NCBI RefSeq assembly: GCF_047946665.1
Contig: NZ_CP172312.1
Span: forward strand, 1,488,001 to 1,552,000
Source: Allohahella sp002354735
Lineage (GTDB): Bacteria > Pseudomonadota > Gammaproteobacteria > Pseudomonadales > Oleiphilaceae
DNA length: 64,000 nucleotides
Direction of reading: 5' to 3'
A program made the translations under genes and the position numbers. Under the pieces are notes generated by a model. That model had not been told where the DNA came from. It searched no databases and saw nothing but the letters and a program-made list of their open reading frames with translations. The number at the start of each line of letters is the position of its first letter. Position 1 is the stretch's first letter. Shown one piece after another: positions 8,620 through 17,110 of the stretch.

Positions 8620-9819
8620 TTGTTCGGAATGATTAGGATCAGGGGCTCCAGGGCTCCGCTTGTCGATCTGTGCGTTTCGCGCCGCAGTCTGGGTTTGATC
8701 TACCTGCTCTTCGTCTTGAGTCTGCTTAGCTCCAGTGCATCAGCCGCCCGGTCCGACAATACGCGGCCGCGTGTGGTGTTTCTCAATCCCGCCACACCAG
8801 AAAATATCTTCTGGGAAAAGGTCACCCGCCTCATGCGGCACGGTGCGCAACAGCTGGACATGGATCTCACTGTCTCCTATCAGACGCAGGAGGACATCAC
8901 GAGTCGCTTCTCCTATGTCAAGGCCGCGAACGATATATTGAGCGCCGAGAATCCACCGGACTATCTGCTATTTCTCAACTTGCGGGACACTGGTCACCGC
9001 ATACTCGAGCAGGCCGAGGCAGTTGGTGTAAAAAGCATGATGATTCTCAGCGACATTCATGATGATGAGCGACTGCTATTCGGGGAGCCTCGTGGAAAAT
9101 TCAGACACTGGATAGGACATCTGGTTTCCGACGACCGCCAGGCCGGATATCTCCTGGCCGACCGTCTGCTGACCATGGCCCGTAAGCTCGATCGATCTGG
9201 TGTGATTGAAACTGTGGGCATCAACGGATCTATCAACGGTACCGCTGCCGCTTTGCGGGCGCAGGGGCTGAAACAGGCGCTGGCCGAGCACGAACGCAGC
9301 AGTCTCAACGCCCTCGTCAATTCGAGAACATGGCTGAGACAGGACGGCCAGGCCAAGGCGCTCGTCTTGTTGCGCCGACATCCCGAAACCGAAGTGATAT
9401 GGGCAGCATCGGACGGCCTCGCTCTCGGCGCAAGCGACGCTGCCGCCGAAATTGGTGGTGGCAGCGCTGGCGCAAGGTTCGTTGGCGGCATTGACTGGAC
9501 AGATGAGGCGCTTGAGGCAGTCACCAAAGGCCAGCTTACGCTATCTGTCGGCGGCCACGTACTTGAAAGCCTCATCGCCTTGGTCCTGCTGCACGACCAC
9601 TACCACGGTCGGGACTTCAATCGGGACCCTGGCGCCCGCCTGCTCACGCCGATGGCTGTTGCCGACCGACGCTCCGCTGCACAGTTGCAGAAGCGCATGA
9701 ACGCCGATCTCGATGCGGTAAATATCCAGCGTCTGTCCAAAATCAGGGATCATACGCTCGAGCGCTATGACTTCAGCATCGCAAATATTCTCTCCTTGCC
9801 GCAGGGTGCGCTTGAGTGA
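8620..9819 (+). CDS. Periplasmic sugar-type binding protein, sensory partner of the downstream kinase
   Basis: A 399-residue protein of the type I periplasmic binding family (RbsB/LuxP-like). A hydrophobic segment at about residues 24-43 ending SSASAA is a signal peptide. The mature start (RPRVVFLNPATPENIFWEKV) and later INGSINGTAAALRAQGLKQAL and VIWAASDGLALGA match the two-lobed fold. TTG 8620 is chosen because AGGGAGG stands eight bases upstream. The stop overlaps the start of a hybrid histidine kinase (GTGA), with no ABC permease or ATPase nearby. It therefore probably delivers a ligand signal to the kinase, as LuxP does for LuxQ or TorT for TorS, rather than serving import. The ligand is unknown; chitin sugars are a guess from the neighbour. 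Confidence 0.8.
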   Translation: MFGMIRIRGSRAPLVDLCVSRRSLGLIYLLFVLSLLSSSASAARSDNTRPRVVFLNPATPENIFWEKVTRLMRHGAQQLDMDLTVSYQTQEDITSRFSYVKAANDILSAENPPDYLLFLNLRDTGHRILEQAEAVGVKSMMILSDIHDDERLLFGEPRGKFRHWIGHLVSDDRQAGYLLADRLLTMARKLDRSGVIETVGINGSINGTAAALRAQGLKQALAEHERSSLNALVNSRTWLRQDGQAKALVLLRRHPETEVIWAASDGLALGASDAAAEIGGGSAGARFVGGIDWTDEALEAVTKGQLTLSVGGHVLESLIALVLLHDHYHGRDFNRDPGARLLTPMAVADRRSAAQLQKRMNADLDAVNIQRLSKIRDHTLERYDFSIANILSLPQGALE

Positions 9820-11792
9820 GACCTTGGCTGAAACTGGCGGCACGGGATCGTCTGGCCTGGCAGCAGGCTCGTTACGCCATGTTGGTCGCCTTCGGCCTCG
9901 GAACGCTCATGAGCAGCGCACAGTTACTCACTGACTATTTTCGTGAGCGGACGCAGGTCGAGACTACCGTTGTTCAGGCCGTTGCCATCATGCAGAGACA
10001 GGCCGCCCGCGCCATTTTCGATATTGATGCCTCGCTGGCAGTCAATGTCGTCGATGGGCTGCTCGAGTATCAGCCAGTATTCAGTGTGGAGCTGCGCGAT
10101 GCCTTCGGCGTCATGCTCCTGTCCAAGGAGCGCACCTCGCAGGTGCGGGGCGATGACACCATTGCGCGTTGGCTATTCGGCGATATGGAAGAGTATCGCG
10201 TACCTCTGAGATATTACCCCGACGAGGCACCGGTCGGTGAACTCAATGTGGTGATGGACAGCACCGTGCTCGCGCAGAATTTCGTCTCACGCGCAATCGT
10301 CACACTCACAACCGGATTGTTACGCAACTGCGTGCTGGCACTGGTGCTCTGGCTCATGTTCTACCTTACCCTCGCCAAGCCAATCGTAGAGCTGGCCCAG
10401 CAGGTTGGCGCGGTGAAGACCGATTCACCCGATACCATCGATGGCGTCGGCAGGGGCGTCAATCGCAGAAACGAACTCGGACTGCTCAGCTACGCCCTGA
10501 ACCGCCTGTTAGCTGGTTTCGCCCAGAGTCTGCAGCAGCGCGATGCTGCAGAACAGCAACTCCGCCTGCATCAGGAAGACCTCGAGCGGCGTGTTGCTGC
10601 GCGCACTGTGGAGCTGGAAGACGTCAACCTGCGCCTCGAGCGGCAGTGTGAGCTTGCGCAGAAGCGTGCTGATGACGCCCGCCTGGCATGGCGGACAGCA
10701 CATAGCGCAAACGCCGAGAAATCACGTTTCATTGCAGCTGCGAGCCATGATCTGAGACAGCCACTTCAGGCCCTTCAGTTCCTTCTGGGTGCACTGCGAA
10801 AGCATGTGCAGGGCCCTGAAGGCCGGCGCCTCTATTGCAATGCTCTGGTGTCTGCGAACAGTCTCCAGGACTGGATGAACACGCTGCTCGACATTTCGCA
10901 GCTCGAAGCCGGCGTTCTCAAAGTACGGCGAGCGCCGGTCGATATCGGCTTGCTCATGCGCTCGGTTGCTGGCATTTGCCAGACACAGGCGGCTGAGCGG
11001 GGTCTGGAGATTCGTGTTCGTGCAGGGGGCTTCTGGGTGGACTCCGACGCCACGCTGCTGCAAAGGGTGTTGCTCAATCTCGTGACGAATGCCATCAAGA
11101 ATACTGTTGAGGGCGGCGTGCTGATGGGCGTTCGCAGACGTGGCTCGAGCCTGCTGATCGAAATCTATGATACCGGTGTGGGTATAGAAGCCAAAACGAG
11201 AGATGAAATATTCACCGAGTTCCGCAGCTTTGGCCATGAGTCAGGTACGGGCATCGGTCTTTCGATCGTCAAACGGGTATGTCAGATGCTCGACCACCCC
11301 CTTCAGGTTCGCTCCAACTGGGGGCGTGGTAGTTGCTTCGCCATTGAGGTGCCTGAAGCCAGCCCGGCTCCCCCATCTACTCCAGTACCGCTGCTGGCGG
11401 GGCAACGCATCCAGGCGCTTCGCGTACTGTTGATCGATGACGACCCGCAGATACTCCGTGGCCTTGGCGCGCTCCTCGGCAGCTGGGGCAATGACGCAAT
11501 AACTGTTTCCGGAGCGCGTCAGGCACTGAGTGTCTCAGCCGAGGGCGTCGATCTCATTATTTGCGACTACCATCTCCATGGCCAGGGCGCAGGCATTGAG
11601 CTCATTGAATCGATTAGGCTACGGGCGGGTCGCAAGGTCCCTGCCATCTTGATTACTGGAGATACTCGAGAGGATCTGCTCCAGCGATTTGCAGCCAGCG
11701 GGCTGGTGGTGCTGCACAAACCCGTATCGCCGCCGCGACTGCGCGCCGCCTGCAACCATGTGCTCAAGAGCGCCTCGCCTGAACCCGCCTAG
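9816..11792 (+). CDS. Hybrid sensor histidine kinase with C-terminal receiver
   Basis: A 658-residue inner-membrane kinase. A membrane segment lies near residues 20-40, a periplasmic sensor loop follows to about 165, then a second membrane segment (about 168-190), a HAMP-like linker and coiled coil. The HisKA domain has the phospho-acceptor His near 311 (ASHDLRQPLQ). The ATPase domain has DTGVGIE and GTGIGLSIVKR. A receiver domain occupies about 540-655, with acidic LLIDDD near 545, Asp near 587 (ICDYHL) and the switch Lys in LHKPVSP. No HPt domain is present. It begins at GTG overlapping the binding-protein stop, so the two are co-translated and should form one receptor. Its 3' end overlaps the convergent response regulator by four bases. 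Confidence 0.92.
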   Translation: MRPWLKLAARDRLAWQQARYAMLVAFGLGTLMSSAQLLTDYFRERTQVETTVVQAVAIMQRQAARAIFDIDASLAVNVVDGLLEYQPVFSVELRDAFGVMLLSKERTSQVRGDDTIARWLFGDMEEYRVPLRYYPDEAPVGELNVVMDSTVLAQNFVSRAIVTLTTGLLRNCVLALVLWLMFYLTLAKPIVELAQQVGAVKTDSPDTIDGVGRGVNRRNELGLLSYALNRLLAGFAQSLQQRDAAEQQLRLHQEDLERRVAARTVELEDVNLRLERQCELAQKRADDARLAWRTAHSANAEKSRFIAAASHDLRQPLQALQFLLGALRKHVQGPEGRRLYCNALVSANSLQDWMNTLLDISQLEAGVLKVRRAPVDIGLLMRSVAGICQTQAAERGLEIRVRAGGFWVDSDATLLQRVLLNLVTNAIKNTVEGGVLMGVRRRGSSLLIEIYDTGVGIEAKTRDEIFTEFRSFGHESGTGIGLSIVKRVCQMLDHPLQVRSNWGRGSCFAIEVPEASPAPPSTPVPLLAGQRIQALRVLLIDDDPQILRGLGALLGSWGNDAITVSGARQALSVSAEGVDLIICDYHLHGQGAGIELIESIRLRAGRKVPAILITGDTREDLLQRFAASGLVVLHKPVSPPRLRAACNHVLKSASPEPA

Positions 11793-12412
11793 ACGAGGCT
11801 CATATCCTGAGCAACGCGGGCCGCTTCTGTGCGGTTTCGAACATTGAGGTCACGGTAAATATTGTTGCAATGTGTCTTGATGGTGCCCATTGAGAGACTC
11901 AGCCGATTGCAGATTTCCTTGTTCGGCAAGCCCTCGGCTAATAAGCGCAGGACCTCGACCTGACGCCGACTGAGGCCCGAGGCAGTCGTTAGCGACGAGC
12001 TACCATGGTCCTCACGGGGCGCGTAAAGACTCTGCGGGAAATAGCTGCCCCCCGCAAGGATAAGCTGGATGGCTCGAATGACCACGACTGTTGGCCCTGC
12101 CTTGCAGATATAGCCCTGTATATCAAAGGCGAGTGCTCGTCGCATGGTTTCGGGACGGTCATCACCAGACAGTATGGCGACGGGTACCAGTGGATAGCGC
12201 TGCTGGAGCTCAGCGAGCAGATCCAGTCCCGCGACGTCCGGTAGTTGAAGATCGAGTAGCAGCAAGTCGATGTCGGCTCGCTGCTGCAGTTGCTGCCACA
12301 CCTGTTGACCACTTTCGGCTTCGATCAGTTTCGCATGCGGATACGCATCGACCAGCGCAGCCTTCAAGCCAGTACGAAACAGACCGTGATCATCAGCAAT
12401 GATGATATTCAT
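11789..12412 (-). CDS. NarL/FixJ-type response regulator
   Basis: A 207-residue DNA-binding response regulator. The N-terminal receiver has IIADDH at residues 3-8, the phospho-acceptor Asp in LLLLDLQLPD near 54, and Lys in YICKAG near 102. The C-terminal LuxR-type helix-turn-helix (LSRRQVEVLRLLAEGLPNKE) fills the last 60 residues. It is convergent to the hybrid kinase and overlaps its 3' end by four bases, so it is the obvious output partner even though it is transcribed separately. Its targets are unknown; the chitinase and its own upstream region are candidates. Confidence 0.93.
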   Translation of the reverse strand: MNIIIADDHGLFRTGLKAALVDAYPHAKLIEAESGQQVWQQLQQRADIDLLLLDLQLPDVAGLDLLAELQQRYPLVPVAILSGDDRPETMRRALAFDIQGYICKAGPTVVVIRAIQLILAGGSYFPQSLYAPREDHGSSSLTTASGLSRRQVEVLRLLAEGLPNKEICNRLSLSMGTIKTHCNNIYRDLNVRNRTEAARVAQDMSLV

Positions 12413-12429
12413 ACGCGCTCCCTGTGAAT

Positions 12430-12484
12430 CCTGCTGAATTCGTGCAGGGGCTACAGTACACCAGCTGACGGAGCACGGACCGTG
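12430..12484. promoter_or_regulatory. Two short palindromes upstream of the response regulator
   Basis: CCTGC-N9-GCAGG (12430-12448) and CACGG-A-CCGTG (12474-12484) lie between the regulator start and the 3' end of cobD. Neither has a T-run, so an operator role is more likely than termination. The pair is repeated in copy 2. This is sequence symmetry only; binding is not shown. Confidence 0.25.
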
Positions 12485-12502
12485 TATGCGTCAAATTTGA
12501 GG

Positions 12503-12820
12503 TCAAAAAGATGTCTTCAGGTTCTGGACAAGCGCACTACCGAGGGCTAGCCTGAGCCTCTGCCACTGCGCTTCATCGCCCGGCAGGCCGAATCTCACTG
12601 CCGGATGATGAGGAAAGAGACGAATCAGGATGCCCTGTCGCGCCAGCGCTTCTGCAATCTTGCTTGCCTGGGCATGCCGGACATAACGAAACAACAGTGT
12701 GCCGTTCGAAGCCGGCATGCCCTGGCTGTCGAGCAAATCTCGCAGCCTGGCACTCGAAACAGCAAGTGAGCGCGCCATCGCCTCTTGCCAGGGCTTGTCC
12801 ATAAGCGCACGAGACATGAT
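12503..12820 (-). pseudogene. cobD: 3' fragment of cobD (threonine-phosphate decarboxylase)
   Basis: This is the C-terminal 105 residues or so of the 339-residue protein encoded intact at 48712-49731, identical up to 12820. The 5' two thirds, including the PLP-binding lysine of SVGKFFGLAG, are missing because the sequence switches to cobG at 12821. The fragment has no native start or promoter and cannot encode an active enzyme. Its origin is the duplication junction, not gradual decay: no frameshift or internal stop is present. Confidence 0.93.
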
Positions 12821-12821
12821 A
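12820..12821. other. Duplication junction: cobD 3' part joined to cobG 3' part
   Basis: Left of this point the sequence equals 48990-49029 in cobD. To the right it encodes the CobG C-terminal region. The two native sequences after the break share only scattered bases (A/G then TAG), so at most very short microhomology is visible. Both genes lose their 5' ends and point away from the junction, the geometry expected at the inner joint of a head-to-tail duplication. Confidence 0.88.
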
Positions 12822-13444
12822 TAGGTGCGCATAACGGCTGGTTCGGTGCAGGGGTGCCCTTTGGAGAGCTATCTGCGGGAACTGCCCAGGCGCTGGCTGA
12901 TCTTGCGGAAACTCACGCTGCCGGGCAGTTGAGACTGACGCCCTGGCGACAGATTCTACTGCCCGGCGCGGGTGCTGAGCTTGCTGGTGCATTGAACTCG
13001 CTGGGGCTCATTACAGAGCCAGATGACGCCCGCCTCTCGGCCACCGCCTGCCCAGGCGCGCCCGCCTGCAAGTCGGGCAGCAGCAGCACTAGAACAGATG
13101 CACTTGGCTGGGCCCGTGCTATGCCCGCACTCTTCGATGGTGCACTGACTATCCATATATCAGGCTGCGGCAAAGGCTGTGCGCATCCACTGACCAGCCC
13201 ACTCACCTTGACGGCTCGAGAGGGCTTATATGATCTCATCGTCAATGATCGCGCTGATCCTGCTCAAGAAGCAAACACGCTATTGACGGGCCTGTCGCCA
13301 GCCGATGTGGAAGCCAGACTCCAACTGCTCTCGAGGATATTGCAGACGGCCCGGCAAGCAGACGAGACGCTCTCACAGCTGATCCTGCGCCTGGATGCCA
13401 GACTTTTGCGACAGGCATTGCTCGCCGACGCTCCAGTTGCTTGA
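12821..13444 (+). pseudogene. cobG: 5'-truncated cobG (precorrin-3B synthase), fused to antisense cobD sequence
   Basis: About 207 C-terminal residues of CobG, the O2-using monooxygenase that turns precorrin-3A into precorrin-3B. The part seen includes GVPFGELSAG, LRLTPWRQILLPG, and the iron-sulfur/sirohaem cysteines ACPGAPAC and SGCGKGCAH near 13045-13185. The family is roughly twice this length, and the missing N-terminal half holds the first ferredoxin-like repeat. The frame stays open leftward through the junction to TTG 12785, giving 12 codons of antisense cobD before the CobG sequence, so a 219-residue chimera could be made but is unlikely to work. A full cobG is predicted left of the window. 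It is convergent with cobM. Confidence 0.87.
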
Positions 13445-13463
13445 GCGATTTGCCTGGTCCGGA

Positions 13464-14219
13464 TCAGTCCGCACGGAACAGCCGCTGGTGTCGTAGATCG
13501 TAGAGTGCGCTGTCGCGGAATCCTGACTCACCCAATGCCCGCCCCACTAAAATCAGCGCGCTACGTTTTTCGGGAATACTGTCCACCTGCGCTGCAATGT
13601 CGTGGAGCCGTCCGCGCAGTATCTGCTCGTCCGGATGCGTTGCACGAAAGACGATGGCCACCGGGCAATCTCCACCATAGAACGGCGACAGACGCTTGAG
13701 GACCTCGCCGATAGCATGCAGGGAGAGATGAATGGCCAGGGTGGCACCCGTCGCTGCATAGGCCTCGAGGGTTTCTCCTGGCGGCATGGCGGAAGCGCGG
13801 CCCTGGGTGCGGGTAAGCACCAGCGTCTGCGCCACCTCAGGCAACGTTAGCTCGAGCCCCAATACAGCCGCCGCTGCAGAGAAAGCCGGCACGCCTGGCG
13901 TGAGTTGATACGGAATCCCGAGCACCCTGAGGCGCCGTAGCTGCTCAGCCACTGCTGAATAAATTGCCAGGTCGCCGGAATGAAGGCGCGCTACATCCTG
14001 TCCACGCTCGTGAGCCTTCTGCATGGCGTCAATGATCGCATCCAGTGTCATTCCAGCGGTATTGAGGCGTACTGCATCGGCCGCGGTATGAGCAAGTATC
14101 TCCTGCGGAATTATGGACCCGGCATAGAGGCAGACAGGACAGCGTGCGATGAGATCACGTGCACGCAGGGTGATAAGATCTGGCGCACCGGGACCGGCGC
14201 CAATGAAGTGTATGGTCAT
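13464..14219 (-). CDS. cobM: Precorrin-4 C11-methyltransferase CobM
   Basis: A 251-residue cytoplasmic SAM-dependent methyltransferase of the corrin/porphyrin family. It starts MTIHFIGAGPGAPDLITLRA, with the glycine-rich SAM loop at residues 7-11, then LHSGDLAIYSA near 85 and a PGVPAFSAAAA motif near 108. These are hallmarks of CobM/CbiF. A longer open frame to 14663 is an artefact running through cobL; ATG 14219 overlaps the cobL stop as ATGA. It acts after CobG and CobJ in the oxygen-dependent pathway. It is convergent with the cobG fragment, only 19 bases away. Confidence 0.94.
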   Translation of the reverse strand: MTIHFIGAGPGAPDLITLRARDLIARCPVCLYAGSIIPQEILAHTAADAVRLNTAGMTLDAIIDAMQKAHERGQDVARLHSGDLAIYSAVAEQLRRLRVLGIPYQLTPGVPAFSAAAAVLGLELTLPEVAQTLVLTRTQGRASAMPPGETLEAYAATGATLAIHLSLHAIGEVLKRLSPFYGGDCPVAIVFRATHPDEQILRGRLHDIAAQVDSIPEKRSALILVGRALGESGFRDSALYDLRHQRLFRAD

Positions 14220-15508
14220 ATCGGATTTCCGGAATAAAAATCGGCCTGTTTTGGCCGCGCCACCCGGGCGTGCCACAAGGTGATGGTGCGCAGCGGACGC
14301 CAGCCGGTAAAGCGGCCCAGCGCTTCGGATCTTTCCACAGCGAGCCGAACCAGAGCGCCACCGTAGCGGGCCCTTGCAGCGATGAGCGCGGCTTCGCCTT
14401 CTGCCGTCACAGCACTGGCAACGCAGCGACCGCCCGCGGAAAGCGCCTGCCAGCACAGGTCCAAGAGCTTCGCTTCGGTAATGCCGCCGCCGATGAAGAT
14501 TGCGTCGGGTTTCACAAGCCCGCTGAGCGCCGCCGGCGTGCGCCCGGCTATGCATTGCAGATGACCTACGCCAAAGGACTGCGCATTCGCCATGATCTGA
14601 GCAACGCGCTTCTCTTTTACCTCTACGGCCGTAGCCGTATTGGCGGCATCTGCCAGCAGCCACTCAATCGACACTGCGCCTGAACCAGCGCCGAGATCCC
14701 ATAGATGCTCGCCACCTCTTGGCGCCAGATAGGCCAGGATAACCGCGCGAATTTCGCGCTTTGAGATCTGCCCATCGTGAGTGAATTCGTTCTCGTCCCT
14801 CCCCGGCACCCGGGAGCATCCATGCCCTGCGAGCCTGCTGCGGCACTCGATCGCCAGGGTATTCAGCTTATGCACCGCGGTATCTCCCCAGGCGCTGGCA
14901 GTGCGTTCACAGCGTGTTTCTGATGCACCACCCATCGACTGGAGTGCCACCATCTGGCTGTCACCATAGCCCGCGCTCACCAGCAAGCGTGCAACCCTGG
15001 CAGGACTGTTTCCGTCCTCACTCAGAACCAGCAGTCGGCGCCCTGGAGATAGCACGGCGCGGAGTCGATCAATATCGCGAGCTACGACAGAGAAACAATG
15101 ACAATCCTGGAGTGGCCAGCCCATCCGCGCCGCCGCCAGCGAAAACGCTGACGGGCCCGGCAGGCTTCGCATGGCGCCCGCAGGCAGATAGCGGGACAAT
15201 GTTGCACCAATACCGAACCAGAAGGGATCGCCGCTTGCAAGCACGCAGACAGGCCGGCCGGCATAGGTCATCAATTCTTCGAGGCCTGGCTGGATTGGAG
15301 ACGGCCAGGCTTTCCTCACCTGACCGTCGACTTCCGGCACGTAGGCCAGATGGCGCGCGCCGCCAAAGAGTACTTCAGCTCCCAGTACAGCGGCCCGCGC
15401 ATCTTCAGCAAGACCGGCCCAACCCGCCTCACTTAGCCCCACCAGGGTGAGCCAGCCCTCTTCTGACGTCGTTTCAGCATAGGCGGGAGACGTCTGTTGA
15501 TTCTTCAT
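14216..15508 (-). CDS. cobL: Precorrin-6Y C5,15-methyltransferase (decarboxylating) CobL
   Basis: A 430-residue two-domain enzyme, the usual length of the CobE/CbiE-CobT/CbiT fusion. The N-terminal half is a corrin methyltransferase (LTLVGLSEAG near residue 20, VLASGDPFWFGIG near 90, LPGPSAFSLAAARMGWP near 118). The C-terminal half is a class I SAM methyltransferase that also decarboxylates the acetate side chain (LWDLGAGSGAVSIEWL near 270, DAIFIGGG near 337). It yields precorrin-8. It is coupled to cobM by an ATGA overlap and diverges from cobK across a 41-base gap that must carry both start regions. Confidence 0.94.
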   Translation of the reverse strand: MKNQQTSPAYAETTSEEGWLTLVGLSEAGWAGLAEDARAAVLGAEVLFGGARHLAYVPEVDGQVRKAWPSPIQPGLEELMTYAGRPVCVLASGDPFWFGIGATLSRYLPAGAMRSLPGPSAFSLAAARMGWPLQDCHCFSVVARDIDRLRAVLSPGRRLLVLSEDGNSPARVARLLVSAGYGDSQMVALQSMGGASETRCERTASAWGDTAVHKLNTLAIECRSRLAGHGCSRVPGRDENEFTHDGQISKREIRAVILAYLAPRGGEHLWDLGAGSGAVSIEWLLADAANTATAVEVKEKRVAQIMANAQSFGVGHLQCIAGRTPAALSGLVKPDAIFIGGGITEAKLLDLCWQALSAGGRCVASAVTAEGEAALIAARARYGGALVRLAVERSEALGRFTGWRPLRTITLWHARVARPKQADFYSGNPI

Positions 15509-15549
15509 TATAAAATACCGCTCCTGATATCACTGATGGCGAGCTGCCA

Positions 15550-16302
15550 ATGCATGTACTTATTCTTGGTGGCACACGTGATGCCATGAACCTGGCCGCC
15601 GCGCTTCTGCACGATCCTCGCTTCGAGGCTACTTATTCGCTGGCGGGACGTACACGTCGTCCCCTGCCTTCGGGACTGCCGACACGCCGCGGCGGATTCG
15701 GCGGCATCGCCGGCCTGGTCCAATGGCTGCAGGACCATGGTGCCGCAGCCGTGGTGGACGCCACCCACCCTTTCGCGGCACAAATGTCAGCCAACGCCGT
15801 GGCGGCCTGCCGCATGACAGGTTTGCCCCTGCTACGGCTGGGACGGCCAGCCTGGACGCCTGTGGACGGCGACCACTGGTACGATGTCCCCGACCTCGAT
15901 GCGGCCGCTGTGCGACTCGGCGAAGTGACCGAGCCCGGGCAGAACGTCCTGCTGACTACCGGCGGCACGACCCTCCGGCATTTCGAGTCGATGGCCGGCC
16001 TGCATTTTGTCGTTCGCTGCGTTGATCCGCCTGAGCCTCCGCCAGCTTTTGCCAGCTGGACATTGATCACTGACCGCGGCCCTTTCGATCTGGCCGGCGA
16101 GCAGGCACTGCTATCAAGGTATGGCATTGATATTGTCGTGACCAAGAACTCCGGTGGCCCCGCCGCACAGCCAAAGCTGGACGCAGCCCGGCACGCTGGC
16201 TTGTCCGTCATCATGGTCGAACGTCCAGAGCTACCATCAGCCGACCGCGAGCTTTACAGTGTGGAGGACGTGATCGCCAATCTCGAAGCGCTGCGGGGCT
16301 GA
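15550..16302 (+). CDS. cobK: Precorrin-6A reductase CobK
   Basis: A 250-residue NAD(P)H-dependent reductase. It begins MHVLILGGTRDAMNLAAAL with a Rossmann-like GGTR motif, then VVDATHPFAAQMSANA near residue 69, LLTTGGTTLRHF near 134 and IVVTKNSGGPAAQPKLDAA near 195, the conserved blocks of CobK/CbiJ. It reduces the C18-C19 double bond of precorrin-6A in the cytoplasm. It is alone on the plus strand between divergent cobL and convergent cobJ (22-base gap), so its expression need not follow the riboswitch-led genes. Confidence 0.94.
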   Translation: MHVLILGGTRDAMNLAAALLHDPRFEATYSLAGRTRRPLPSGLPTRRGGFGGIAGLVQWLQDHGAAAVVDATHPFAAQMSANAVAACRMTGLPLLRLGRPAWTPVDGDHWYDVPDLDAAAVRLGEVTEPGQNVLLTTGGTTLRHFESMAGLHFVVRCVDPPEPPPAFASWTLITDRGPFDLAGEQALLSRYGIDIVVTKNSGGPAAQPKLDAARHAGLSVIMVERPELPSADRELYSVEDVIANLEALRG

Positions 16303-16324
16303 GCGGCACCCGCATCCAGCGATT

Positions 16325-17110
16325 CTATGTCTCGGCCGATTGCTCAGGATAGTCCCTTGGGCTGTAAACCCACTGTCGTCCGCCATGCTCGAAGTTACGG
16401 GCAAGTGAGTTCCCGATCAGGACGAGCGTCTGCATGTCTACAAGTGTCGGATCAGCCGCCGCGAGCGTGGTGAAGTGCAACGATTCATCTGCCCTGCCTA
16501 CGGCCCTGGCGAAAATGACAGGGGTCTCGGCTGCCTGCACTGTTCTGAGCACCTCGAGAGCCTCGCCTAACTGCCACGGTCGATGGCTGGAACGCGGGTT
16601 ATAGAACGCCATGGCAAAATCGGCCTGTGCAGCCAGCGTGATGCGCTTGCGGATGACTGACCAGGGCTTGAGCACGTCGGACAAGGACATCACGCAGAAG
16701 TCGTGACCCAGTGGTGCGCCTGTTCTTGCAGCGGCCGCCTGTAGTGCAGAAATACCGGGGTAAATGCCGAGCTTCACGTCCTGCCAAGCAGGTGAGGCCT
16801 TGTTGGCAAGCACTTCACAAATGGCTGCGGCCATTGCAAAAATTCCGGGATCGCCACCGGAGACAACAGCGACGTGACGGCCTTCAGCAGCAAGATCCAG
16901 CGCTTGCGCCGCTCGCACGAGCTCCACTCGATTGTCCGAGGGATGGCAGCGATGATGCGGCTTGGCGACACGGTCGAGATAGGGGCCGTAGCCGACCAGA
17001 TCAGTAGCTTCATCAATGAGTGCCGCCGTCTCCGGACTCATCCAGGCCGCACCAGCCGGGCCGGTTCCGACAACCGACAGTATGCCGCCACTGGATGCTG
17101 TAGCGCTCAT
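16325..17110 (-). CDS. cobJ: Precorrin-3B C17-methyltransferase CobJ
   Basis: A 261-residue SAM-dependent methyltransferase that also drives ring contraction in the corrin pathway. Landmarks: LSVVGTGPAGAAWMSPET near residue 11, DLVGYGPYLD near 36, VAVVSGGDPGIFAMAAA near 77, and IYPGISALQAAAAR near 111. Length and motif order fit CobJ/CbiH. It is the last gene of the riboswitch-led run cobB-cbiD-ABC-ABC-cobH-cobI-cobJ and overlaps cobI by ATGA. It needs the product of CobG, whose gene is only a fragment in this window. Confidence 0.94.
   Translation of the reverse strand: MSATASSGGILSVVGTGPAGAAWMSPETAALIDEATDLVGYGPYLDRVAKPHHRCHPSDNRVELVRAAQALDLAAEGRHVAVVSGGDPGIFAMAAAICEVLANKASPAWQDVKLGIYPGISALQAAAARTGAPLGHDFCVMSLSDVLKPWSVIRKRITLAAQADFAMAFYNPRSSHRPWQLGEALEVLRTVQAAETPVIFARAVGRADESLHFTTLAAADPTLVDMQTLVLIGNSLARNFEHGGRQWVYSPRDYPEQSAET

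Larger units (their letters stand above)
1..12820. repeat. Direct repeat copy 1 (12.8 kb, left edge outside window)
   Basis: Every coding frame from position 1 to 12820 has an identical counterpart 36,209 bases downstream, and the stretches compared base by base match without a difference. The right edge is sharp: bases after 12820 diverge from those after 49029. The left edge cannot be placed because the window opens inside the repeat, within cobO. The copy carries partial cobO, btuD, btuC, btuF, btuB, a cobalamin riboswitch, chitinase, binding protein, hybrid kinase, response regulator and the 3' part of cobD. No insertion sequence or integrase lies at the edge. Confidence 0.97.

Noticed and set aside
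12503..13444. cobD and cobG lost by gradual gene decay
   Set aside because: Neither fragment has frameshifts or stops; both end at the same base, and an intact cobD lies at the other end of the duplicated unit.
14220..14663. Long N-terminal extension of cobM
   Set aside because: The extra codons run antisense-free through cobL in another frame and are Arg/Cys-rich; the conserved methyltransferase start is at 14219.
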